This document shows, piece after piece, positions 1 through 7,870 of a DNA stretch of 20,728 bases (the first letter of the stretch is position 1; every line of letters starts with the position of its first letter). The stretch covers positions 1 to 20,728 of the forward strand of contig SLNX01000117.1 of NCBI GenBank assembly GCA_007132825.1, written 5' to 3'. This DNA is from Bacteroidales bacterium. GTDB taxonomy: Bacteria > Bacteroidota > Bacteroidia > Bacteroidales > UBA7960. Position numbers and translations under genes: made by a program. The notes under the pieces are model-generated. The model was not told the origin of the DNA, did not search any database, and saw only the letters and a list, made by a program, of their open reading frames with translations.

Positions 1-98
1 CAAAGTTAACCGATTTTTGACTACAGAAAAGGGATAAGCGAGGTCAGAATTAACTTGTTCTTCCTGAAAACAATCGCCTAACTCTTAACAATATCAAT

Positions 99-106
99 TA
101 TCTTTG
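99..106 (+). promoter_or_regulatory. Bacteroidota-type -7 promoter element before hydF
   Basis: The sequence TATCTTTG matches the Bacteroidota -7 consensus TAnnTTTG exactly and ends 16 bases before the hydF ATG. This would give a short leader of roughly 10 bases. I could not find a TTG -33 element at the usual 19-21 base distance, so only half of the promoter is visible. It is the only promoter-like signal seen before the hydF-to-lipoprotein gene run and could drive the whole operon. Transcription could instead come from a gene beyond the left edge. Confidence 0.4.
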
Positions 107-122
107 TAACAAAACGTTTCAA

Positions 123-1352
123 ATGGCAAAAGGAAGGGAGTCCAAACCGCATATCGGTATTTTCGGTCGTCGCAACAACGGAAAAAGTTCACTGATCAAT
201 GCACTGGCGCAGCAGGAAATAGCCATTGTTTCTGATGTTCCGGGTACAACAACTGATCCGGTGCGCAAATCGATGGAGATTCCGGGAATCGGTCCTGCGA
301 TTCTGGTAGATACTGCGGGGATCGATGACATTGGCGATCTGGGAGTCAAGCGGGTTGGCAAGAGTCTGGCAGCCTTGAAAACCGTGGATCTGGCTTTGCT
401 GGTAATTACCGGAAACCTGTTTGCCGAACCGGAAGAAAAGCTTGTTGAAGCTTTCAGAAAGCAAGATGTGCCGTTTGTGATTATTCACAACAAATCGGAC
501 CTCGTTAGTTTGGATGATACCCTGGCTGGAAGGATTAATGATGCGTACGATGTGCCTGTCCTTTCCTTCTGTGCGCTGAAGCCGGATAACCTGGAACAGG
601 TCATTGCCACGCTGCGCGAAACAATGCCGGAGTCGGCCTATAAATCCAGAAGTCTATTGGGTGATCTGTTGCAATATGGCGACCTTGTTGTTTTGATCAC
701 ACCCATCGACAGTGAGGCACCGGAAGGCAGGCTGATCCTGCCGCAAGTGCAGGCCATCCGCGACATTATTGACAATGATTGCATTGCGGTGGTTGTAAAA
801 GAGAAAGAGATCGATGCACTGATGCGCGTGTTGCAGCCGCGACCGAAACTGGTGGTGACCGACAGCCAGGTGTTTCTGCGGGCAGATGCTTCGGTGCCGA
901 AAGATATCGCCTTAACAAGCTTCAGCATCATGCTCGCCAGGCATAAAGGTGACTTTGAAAACTATTTGCGAGGAACACCAAAGATATCAGATCTTAAGGA
1001 CGGTGACCGGATTTTGCTACTTGAATCCTGCACGCACCATGTGGCATGCGACGACATTGGCAGGGTCAAGATACCACGCTGGATGAGTACCTATACGGGT
1101 AAAAAACTGGAATATGATGTGGTGGCCGGTTTGGGTGACTTGCCCAGACCCATTACAGAGTATGCACTTTTGGTGCAATGTGGTGGGTGCATGATCACGC
1201 GTAAGCAGATCATTAACCGGCTAAAGCCTGCTGTTGAAGCAGGTGTGCCCGTTACAAATTACGGAATGGCCATTGCCTGGATGCACGGGATCTACCACAG
1301 GGCAGTTGCCCCTTTCGTGAAGCTGGAAAAAACAGCAGCGGATTACTTATAA
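123..1352 (+). CDS. hydF: [FeFe]-hydrogenase H-cluster maturation GTPase HydF
   Basis: HydF is the GTPase scaffold that carries the 2Fe subcluster made with HydE and HydG and delivers it to apo-[FeFe]-hydrogenase in the cytoplasm. The 409-residue length is normal for the family. The N-terminal GTPase domain shows a P-loop GRRNNGKS (residues 15-22), a switch I TTTD (42-45), DTAG (63-66) and NKSD (123-126). The C-terminal domain has the cluster-binding cysteines: C303 in a CxH motif with H305, then C353 and C356. The family motif is CxH-x46-53-HCxxC. Spacing here is exact (46), but the second His is Gln352, leaving three Cys plus possibly H305 or an outside ligand. The gene starts at an ATG shortly after a TAnnTTTG element and is followed 25 bases later by hydE. 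No hydG or hydA is visible in the window. Confidence 0.95.
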   Translation: MAKGRESKPHIGIFGRRNNGKSSLINALAQQEIAIVSDVPGTTTDPVRKSMEIPGIGPAILVDTAGIDDIGDLGVKRVGKSLAALKTVDLALLVITGNLFAEPEEKLVEAFRKQDVPFVIIHNKSDLVSLDDTLAGRINDAYDVPVLSFCALKPDNLEQVIATLRETMPESAYKSRSLLGDLLQYGDLVVLITPIDSEAPEGRLILPQVQAIRDIIDNDCIAVVVKEKEIDALMRVLQPRPKLVVTDSQVFLRADASVPKDIALTSFSIMLARHKGDFENYLRGTPKISDLKDGDRILLLESCTHHVACDDIGRVKIPRWMSTYTGKKLEYDVVAGLGDLPRPITEYALLVQCGGCMITRKQIINRLKPAVEAGVPVTNYGMAIAWMHGIYHRAVAPFVKLEKTAADYL

Positions 1353-1377
1353 GACCATGGATACCAAAGCTTGAATA

Positions 1378-2463
1378 ATGTCAAAAACCATTGAAAAAAT
1401 ATTAACACAGGAATCATTCTCCAAAGAGGACCTGGTGATGCTGTTGTCAGCCGACGAAGAAGCCCGTAAGCTTGTTTTTGCAAAAGGGGAGGAGATCAAG
1501 GAAAAATATGTAGGTAACAAGGTATATTATCGTGGACTGATAGAGTTTTCCAATTTGTGTGGTAAGAACTGTTACTACTGCGGAATCAGGGCAGGAAACA
1601 AAAAAGCCAACAGGTATGAAGTTACAGAGCAGGAGGTGCTTGAAGCGGCGCGTTATGCCTGGGAGAACAAGTTTGGCAGTATTGTGATACAGGCCGGAGA
1701 GCGAAGCGGAACACGCTATGTGCAGCGGATCGAGCGAATTGTGAGGATGGTTAAGCAGATGAGCAACGGAGAGCTTGGCATTACCCTTTCACTGGGAGAA
1801 CAAACCGAGGAAACCTATCGCCGCTGGTTTGAAGCCGGTGCACACAGATATTTGTTGCGCATAGAGGTTTCCAATCCTGAATTATATCCCAAATACCATC
1901 CACAAAATAAAGCGCATGATTATAATGAACGGTTGGAAGCCCTTTACCGTTTAAGGAAGGTGGGTTACCAGGTGGGAACCGGCGTGATGGTCGGACTCCC
2001 TTTCCAGACAGTGGAGGACCTTGCTGATGACTTGTTGTTTTTCCAGGAACACGACATTGACATGATTGGCATGGGTCCTTACATTGAGCATGAGGAAACA
2101 CCAATGTATAAACATAAAGACAAGCTGATCCCTAAAATGGAACGGTTTTACCTGAGCCTGAAAATGGTGGCAGTACTGCGGATCCTCATGAAAGACATCA
2201 ATATAGCTGCAACCACGGCCATGCAGGCGATTGATCCAATGGGACGTGAAAAATCAATCAAAGTTGGAGCAAACATCATCATGCCGAACCTTACACCAAC
2301 AAAATATCGTGAAGACTATCTTCTTTACGAGGATAAACCCTGTACTGATGAAGATGCTGAAGAGTGCAAGCGTTGCCTTGAAGCTCGGATCCACATGGCC
2401 GGCGGTCAGATAGGATATGGCGAATGGGGCGACTCAAAACATTTCAAGAACCGATCGCAATGA
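1378..2463 (+). CDS. hydE: [FeFe]-hydrogenase maturation radical SAM enzyme HydE
   Basis: HydE is a cytoplasmic radical SAM enzyme that helps build the dithiomethylamine-bridged 2Fe unit of the H-cluster. The protein has 361 residues, a normal length. The radical SAM cluster motif CxxxCxxC is at C61, C65 and C68, preceded by the IEFSN stretch typical of HydE. Downstream are QAGERSG, the LSLGEQ segment and a GxMVGLPFQT stretch, all typical of the barrel. Near the C-terminus, C322, C330 and C333 (C-x7-C-x2-C) match the second, non-essential cluster site known from Thermotoga maritima HydE, a site many HydE proteins lack. The TGA stop overlaps the ATG of the next gene (ATGA at 2460-2463), which suggests translational coupling to the dikinase-like protein. 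No clear Shine-Dalgarno precedes the ATG, which is usual in Bacteroidota. Confidence 0.95.
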   Translation: MSKTIEKILTQESFSKEDLVMLLSADEEARKLVFAKGEEIKEKYVGNKVYYRGLIEFSNLCGKNCYYCGIRAGNKKANRYEVTEQEVLEAARYAWENKFGSIVIQAGERSGTRYVQRIERIVRMVKQMSNGELGITLSLGEQTEETYRRWFEAGAHRYLLRIEVSNPELYPKYHPQNKAHDYNERLEALYRLRKVGYQVGTGVMVGLPFQTVEDLADDLLFFQEHDIDMIGMGPYIEHEETPMYKHKDKLIPKMERFYLSLKMVAVLRILMKDINIAATTAMQAIDPMGREKSIKVGANIIMPNLTPTKYREDYLLYEDKPCTDEDAEECKRCLEARIHMAGGQIGYGEWGDSKHFKNRSQ

Positions 2464-5400
2464 CACAGAAAAAGTTCACTTCAGGGGCATTGCAGGTAAA
2501 CCTTGCTGAAACACGCCAGGCAGACATTCATATTCCTCCACACCACCAGAAGATCGTTGATCTGTCAGCAGACCATTGGGGGATCAACAAACGAACAAGG
2601 GATTTTTTCCTGGAGCTTTATCATCCTTACGCTAATTATGGTCTGATCGTTGAACAGTACAGAAAAATCCTTCTCGGCGACAAATGGTTCTATGCAAAGC
2701 AAAAGAGTTTTGAAAAAATCTTTTTGAAGTTGCTTGATATAGCGGCTTCCCTATTTAAACTGCCGATCAAGGAGCAGGAGGCTGCACAGCTTTTACGCAC
2801 TTATCTCGGATTCTTCAGCGAAACAGGAAATGCTGAAGTTCCCATCACACCTGGCATGAAAAGGCACCTTGTTGATTTGCTCAAAAACATAGAGGCTAAT
2901 CGCCCTGTCTTACTGGTAAAGAATGCAGATCTCCTGAAAAAGCATCTGGGGAAACTTACTCATGAAGAAAGCATTAGAAAGGAATTGAATGTGTTGCTTC
3001 AAAAGGTTGTTTTGGAAGGTCTGAAAACATGGGAAAATACCACACCTGCCGAAGCCTGGTTCGAGAAATACCGGCATTTTTTCTCAAAAGATTATTCCTT
3101 TTTGCTTCAGGAAATTGGTCGTCCCTTTTTTAGCAAACAAATAGAGCTGCTGGAAAAATCTTCAGGGTGGGAAGAAATATGCTCAGGGGTGATGTTTTAT
3201 AACGAAATTGCTGATCATTATAAACGTACCATCGACCGTTTTGAAAAGCATATCGAACGGTTTTACTTTATCCTGTTTCTATTGCACCTCCCCGGAATGG
3301 AGCAACACCGCACAAAACTCCTTTGGGAACTAAATAAAGTTTTGCGAAACATACGCTCAGAGGTTGAAAAGGATGATTTTGCGGACTTTCTGGATAATAT
3401 TTTTCTTCTTTTTGATGAACTGAAGGAAGCTTACATGTCAACTGTCCTTGATTGCCTGCTAACCCTTGGTAAGGAGGTTATAGAGATTAAGGATAAGCGC
3501 ATTATCAGCATTTTTGAGAACAAATTGATAGAGTTGGGTTTTGTGAATCCGGGAACCGTTTACATCCAGGAAAACTGGCAACTGAGGGTGGATCCAAACC
3601 ACCTGAAGAACATTCGGGTCTGGCTTGAATTGATCATGCACGCGCCTTATACTTTCAGGAAGCTACTATCGGCACTGATCGTGAATTTACGACTGGGCGG
3701 CATATTTATATTCGATACCGATCTGTTTCAACGCGACATCACCAAGCTTTTAAACAGTGATATTTCCCCACTTTACAAGCAAATTAAACAGCTGACAAGA
3801 ATTTTTCCAGTTTACTTCAATGAAATAGGGGCAGAAGGTGATTTGCGTGATGTGACGACGGTGATGGACGAAATATCGGGTCGTCAGGACAAACTGATTC
3901 ATTTTCTGCGTAAGCAGGTTCACATAGAAGGAAATAACACCCATATTGACCTCTGTAAGAAGATTTTTTATTTTTGGTATGATGGCAACAAGGAACCGTT
4001 GGGAAATATTCTTCCTCAAGATGTTTTTCAAAGCATAACGACAGATAGCAAATGGTTTAAAGGGGTTCATGACCTTTTGCAAAAAATCTGCAACAAGAAT
4101 TATTGCGTGCCTGCCGATCTTTTACAAATGACCCATGAGACCTTTGCCGGTCATGTGGAAGAAGCAGAACATAAAAACAGTGATGATAAAAAAAGACTGG
4201 AGCTTTTGTTTAAGCTTTATGCCTTGCTGCGGGAAAAGTATTCATTTGATATTTCTGATCTGACCATATTATTACGCAGATATCATTTCTTTTCGGATGA
4301 AGAGGTGGAACGGTTACAAAATCATATTTCCCGGCAAGAAATGGACGAGGGATTGCACTTGATCTTCGACTTTATAGAGAAGCTTAACCAGGTGATCTTC
4401 AATCCCGAATTCAGTGAAGGATGGGAAAGCATCTATCACAAAAGACACATTGCATTTGGAATCCCATCCATGTATGGTCAATACCGCGAAGATAAGTTTG
4501 AAGCCCTGGGTCTTATTTTTCGTCTCGAGCGACTGGCTGCCAAACTGATGGAGGAGAAGGTCTATGCAACGCAAACGGAATACATTACTGCCAGATCATT
4601 AAAAAAGTCATTTAACATATTATCCCTCTTTCGGCGTGGTTTGGAACTCGATGGTGTTTCGAGCCAGGGACTGGACGCCAACCTGCAGATGCTGAAGTAT
4701 GGCCTGACCAGTGAAAGCTTCTCCCTGGCACAGTTTATCAACCTGTTCCAGTTCATGGCCAAAAATGTCAAAGACATCACCAATACCTATTTCTTTGGTT
4801 TTTACGATCAGCCACTGCAGATGATCATTCCGCAGATTTATTTTAATGATGGTAATTTGTCGGAAAAAGAGAAAAACCAGCTCATTACCAGGCATTCGGA
4901 ATCTTTTTACAGGGAGATTATCTCTGCATCCTTTCTGATCCAGCATCTCGACAACTACATCAGCAGGATGGTGCATACCCTTCAGAATATGGTGGATAAC
5001 CTTCCTCCGGCTATCATTCGTGACATCATGTCCTATAATCCAGATCTGATAGTTAGTCCGTTGTATGAAGAAACACCCGAAATTGATAACCAGATATTTT
5101 TGGGGTCCAAAGCTTTCTTTCAAAAAAAGCTATACCTGAATGACTTTCCCGTACCCCCGGGTTTTGTGCTCAGCACTGAAGTTTTTCGCCGCAGGCGTGC
5201 GATCATGGCCAACTCAAGCCTCAAAAAGGAGGTTGACGATTTGGTTGCGTCCCATATCAGAGGGCTTGAGAAAAAGACGGGAATGGTTTTTGGTGGGGGG
5301 AGCAATCCTTTACTGCTCTCCGTCAGGTCGGGAACTGCCATTTCGATGCCAGGTGCGATGAACACCTTCCTCAATGTTGGGTTGAATGACAAGATCGTTG

Positions 5401-6569
5401 AAAAACTAAGCAAGCAGCCCAATTTTGGATGGACCTCTTGGGATTGTTACAGGAGGCTCCTGCAAAGCTGGGGGATGACATACGGAATCAATCGCGATGT
5501 GTTTGACCAGGTGATGATCGACTTCAAGGAAAGGTATGGTGTGTCTCAAAAGATTGAATTCACCCCTGGTCAGATGCGTGAAATGGCTTTTAGCTACAAA
5601 GACATTCTTGCTTCGCGCAAAGTGCATTTCGAAGAGGAACCCTGGACACAACTGCAGCAGACCATCACGCGGGTCATTGACTCCTGGGACTCAGAGCGGG
5701 CCAACGTTTATCGGAACCATCTGCAGATTGCCAATGAATGGGGTACAGCCGTGGTCATTCAGCAAATGGTGCTGGGGAATATTGATGACTTTTCAGGTAC
5801 AGGAGTTGTTTTTACCCATAATCCGCTGATTCCAAAACCGGGTATATATCTTAATGGCGACTTCACACTTTGCAGTCAGGGTGAAGATATTGTGGCCGGA
5901 CTGGTGCATGCCATGCCGGTGTCCAAAATGCAAAAGAAACTTACCGACAGGGATTCGCAGAAGTCACTGGAGGAGCTTCTGCCCGATATTTATGCCCGGC
6001 TGTATAAAATGGCCCACGAACTGGTAGAGGAAAAAGGGTACAATCATCTTGAGATCGAGTTTACCTTTGAGTCCGCCAACCCGGATGACCTATACATACT
6101 GCAGATTCGTGATCAGGAAACCCACAAGGCTGAACGCTTGCAGGTATTCATTGAGCCACAATCAGAAATGAAACTATTGGGCAGGGGAATCGGGGGTGGA
6201 GGCGGCGCTCTGAACGGCAGACTGGCAATTGACATGGATGACATTTTATTTATGCGTAAAAAATATCCTGACGAACCCTGTATTTTATTGCGCCCCGATA
6301 CGGTTCCCGACGACATTCCCATTATCTTTGAATGCGACGGACTGGTCGCGTCCAGAGGCGGAACCACATCACATGCTGCCGTAACTGCCGTAAGTCTTGG
6401 AAAGGTCTGTGTGCTCAACTGTCGGCAGCTGGTGGTAAATGAGAAAGAGAAAAAATGCATGATCAATGGTCATACCCTTTTGCCCGGAGACAAAATATCC
6501 ATTGACGGTTTCTCCGGAAACATTTTTAAAGGAAATTACAAAACCGATTATACCGAGATTCTGAGATAG
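2460..6569 (+). CDS. PPDK-like ATP-grasp/phosphohistidine protein with large unknown N-terminal region and no PEP/pyruvate barrel
   Basis: The protein has 1369 residues from the ATG at 2460, chosen because it overlaps the hydE stop as ATGA; an in-frame ATG at 2424 would add 12 residues. Residues 1 to about 870 look largely helical and charged, with no motif I recognise. From about residue 880 it follows pyruvate phosphate dikinase closely: GSK with K884, then PVPPGF, SVRSG (R956), ISMPGAMNT, WGTAV, SGTGVVFT (from S1112), QGEDIVAG, EIEFTF (E1198, E1200) and LQIR (Q1215, R1217). These match Clostridium symbiosum PPDK K22, R92, D321 (here Glu), E323, Q335 and R337. The swivelling domain has GGTTSHAA with phospho-acceptor H1305. 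The protein ends 64 residues later, so the C-terminal PEP/pyruvate TIM barrel is missing. It should be able to form a phosphohistidine from ATP, but the acceptor is unknown. It is not a normal ppdK, and glucan dikinases have the opposite domain order. Confidence 0.85.
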   Translation: MTQKKFTSGALQVNLAETRQADIHIPPHHQKIVDLSADHWGINKRTRDFFLELYHPYANYGLIVEQYRKILLGDKWFYAKQKSFEKIFLKLLDIAASLFKLPIKEQEAAQLLRTYLGFFSETGNAEVPITPGMKRHLVDLLKNIEANRPVLLVKNADLLKKHLGKLTHEESIRKELNVLLQKVVLEGLKTWENTTPAEAWFEKYRHFFSKDYSFLLQEIGRPFFSKQIELLEKSSGWEEICSGVMFYNEIADHYKRTIDRFEKHIERFYFILFLLHLPGMEQHRTKLLWELNKVLRNIRSEVEKDDFADFLDNIFLLFDELKEAYMSTVLDCLLTLGKEVIEIKDKRIISIFENKLIELGFVNPGTVYIQENWQLRVDPNHLKNIRVWLELIMHAPYTFRKLLSALIVNLRLGGIFIFDTDLFQRDITKLLNSDISPLYKQIKQLTRIFPVYFNEIGAEGDLRDVTTVMDEISGRQDKLIHFLRKQVHIEGNNTHIDLCKKIFYFWYDGNKEPLGNILPQDVFQSITTDSKWFKGVHDLLQKICNKNYCVPADLLQMTHETFAGHVEEAEHKNSDDKKRLELLFKLYALLREKYSFDISDLTILLRRYHFFSDEEVERLQNHISRQEMDEGLHLIFDFIEKLNQVIFNPEFSEGWESIYHKRHIAFGIPSMYGQYREDKFEALGLIFRLERLAAKLMEEKVYATQTEYITARSLKKSFNILSLFRRGLELDGVSSQGLDANLQMLKYGLTSESFSLAQFINLFQFMAKNVKDITNTYFFGFYDQPLQMIIPQIYFNDGNLSEKEKNQLITRHSESFYREIISASFLIQHLDNYISRMVHTLQNMVDNLPPAIIRDIMSYNPDLIVSPLYEETPEIDNQIFLGSKAFFQKKLYLNDFPVPPGFVLSTEVFRRRRAIMANSSLKKEVDDLVASHIRGLEKKTGMVFGGGSNPLLLSVRSGTAISMPGAMNTFLNVGLNDKIVEKLSKQPNFGWTSWDCYRRLLQSWGMTYGINRDVFDQVMIDFKERYGVSQKIEFTPGQMREMAFSYKDILASRKVHFEEEPWTQLQQTITRVIDSWDSERANVYRNHLQIANEWGTAVVIQQMVLGNIDDFSGTGVVFTHNPLIPKPGIYLNGDFTLCSQGEDIVAGLVHAMPVSKMQKKLTDRDSQKSLEELLPDIYARLYKMAHELVEEKGYNHLEIEFTFESANPDDLYILQIRDQETHKAERLQVFIEPQSEMKLLGRGIGGGGGALNGRLAIDMDDILFMRKKYPDEPCILLRPDTVPDDIPIIFECDGLVASRGGTTSHAAVTAVSLGKVCVLNCRQLVVNEKEKKCMINGHTLLPGDKISIDGFSGNIFKGNYKTDYTEILR

Positions 6570-6590
6570 TAAACCCTAAACACACAGGCT

Positions 6591-7838
6591 ATGAGTATCA
6601 CAACAGGAAATCAAAACTTTTTAGGCATTAACGGCCTTGGCCGAATTGGGAAACTTGTCTTATGGCACGAACTGATCCATAGGAACTTTGATGGTGCAAT
6701 CATCAACGTGGGCAGGGAGGTTGGCAAAAACCTTGAAGACCTGATCCATGTAATGGAAACCGACTCCACTTATGGCGGTGTTTCCCGCTTTATTTACGGT
6801 GTGGGAGGCCCGCAGAAGCACTTCAAAATCCTGGATGAAGGACAGGGGTTGCTTGAATTTGATGGATTTCCGGTAAAAATTCTACGTAACCATCGCAATC
6901 CGGCTCAAATTGAGTGGAAAGAGCATGCCGTTCGCATTGTTGTTGACTGCACAGGCAGGTTTACCGACCCTACAGCTCCTGCCGATAAGGAGGGGGGCAG
7001 CCTGCGTGGCCACCTTGAGGCTGGCGCCGAGATGGTTTTGCTCAGCGCACCTTTTAAGATCAAAGACAAAGCCAAAAAGATGCCTGACGACAGCATCATG
7101 ATGGTCTATGGCATCAATCATCTTGACTTTAATCCGGAAAAGCACCGGATCATTTCTGCAGCAAGTTGCACAACCACCGGCCTTGCCCACATGTTGTGGC
7201 CTCTTCTGCAGAGGGAGGAAACCGCCCAGATCGTGACAGCCTCCATGTCAACCGTGCACGCCGCCACCAATACGCAAAATGTACTGGACGCCGTGCCAAA
7301 AGCCGCTGCTACCGATCTTCGAAAGAACAGATCAGTCTTTAATAATATTATCTTATCGACAACCGGTGCAGCCAAAGCCCTGGAGAAGATCATGCCCCAG
7401 ATTGAGGAGATCGGTTTTATGGCAGACTCCGTGCGAATCCCAACCAATACGGTATCGCTTATCATTCTAAATGTTACATTCAGCACCAAAATGGATAAGA
7501 AAAGTGAGCCCGTGATCAACAAAAGCTTTTTGAACGACGTTTATAAAGAAGCAGCCAACGGTGAACAAAAAAATCTGCTTGTGTTCAGCGAGAAGCAAAG
7601 TGTTTCTGCCGACCTGATGGGCTTCCCCGCTGCAGTGGTGATCGAAGGGCATGAAACACATACACGTACCGGGTTCATTAGTCTGCCCGAAGCTGCGATG
7701 GCTTCACTGGGGGTTGCCGTGAATAAAGACCTGCATCTTCCGGTTACGCACGCAAAAATTTTTGGTTGGTATGACAATGAATATGGAAGCTATGTGACAA
7801 GTATGGGTAAACTCTTGCATTATCTTGACAATCATTAA
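6591..7838 (+). CDS. gap: Divergent long glyceraldehyde-3-phosphate dehydrogenase-like protein
   Basis: This is probably a phosphorylating GAPDH, which oxidises glyceraldehyde 3-phosphate to 1,3-bisphosphoglycerate with reduction of NAD(P). At 415 residues it is about 80 longer than classic GapA. Visible motifs are the Rossmann loop GINGLGRIGK (12-21), DSTYGG, the catalytic C193 in SAASCTTTG, the catalytic His H223 in STVHAATNTQ, STTGAAKAL, VRIPTNTVS and the C-terminal WYDNEYGS. Two things are odd. The second Cys and the Asn of the usual SCTTNC are replaced (CTTTG). The Asp after the second strand that normally binds the adenosine ribose is replaced by V40, followed by R42 in an enlarged loop, which may change NAD/NADP preference. 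It lies 21 bases after the dikinase-like gene and 32 before the flavoprotein. The fold is clear, but substrate and cofactor are inferred. Confidence 0.85.
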   Translation: MSITTGNQNFLGINGLGRIGKLVLWHELIHRNFDGAIINVGREVGKNLEDLIHVMETDSTYGGVSRFIYGVGGPQKHFKILDEGQGLLEFDGFPVKILRNHRNPAQIEWKEHAVRIVVDCTGRFTDPTAPADKEGGSLRGHLEAGAEMVLLSAPFKIKDKAKKMPDDSIMMVYGINHLDFNPEKHRIISAASCTTTGLAHMLWPLLQREETAQIVTASMSTVHAATNTQNVLDAVPKAAATDLRKNRSVFNNIILSTTGAAKALEKIMPQIEEIGFMADSVRIPTNTVSLIILNVTFSTKMDKKSEPVINKSFLNDVYKEAANGEQKNLLVFSEKQSVSADLMGFPAAVVIEGHETHTRTGFISLPEAAMASLGVAVNKDLHLPVTHAKIFGWYDNEYGSYVTSMGKLLHYLDNH

Positions 7839-7870
7839 AATTAATAAAAACTTAAATAAAAGGATCGAAA

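Noticed and set aside
1..37. Possible 3' end of a gene such as hydG before hydF
   Set aside because: Two frames are open from the edge for only 5 and 11 codons. Neither short tail resembles a known HydG C-terminus, so no gene can be supported.
2424..2459. Upstream ATG for the dikinase-like gene at 2424
   Set aside because: It lies 40 bases inside hydE. The ATG at 2460 overlaps the hydE stop in the common ATGA form, so the 12 extra residues were left out.
4620..5123. 167-codon minus-strand open frame inside the dikinase-like gene
   Set aside because: It is antisense to well-supported coding sequence, has no recognisable motif and no promoter or ribosome-binding signal. It is a frame shadow.
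2460..6569. Calling this gene a standard pyruvate phosphate dikinase (ppdK)
   Set aside because: The PEP/pyruvate TIM barrel is missing and about 870 extra N-terminal residues are present, so the overall reaction cannot be assumed.
7118..7522. 134-codon minus-strand open frame inside the GAPDH-like gene
   Set aside because: It is antisense to the conserved catalytic domain and has no independent support.
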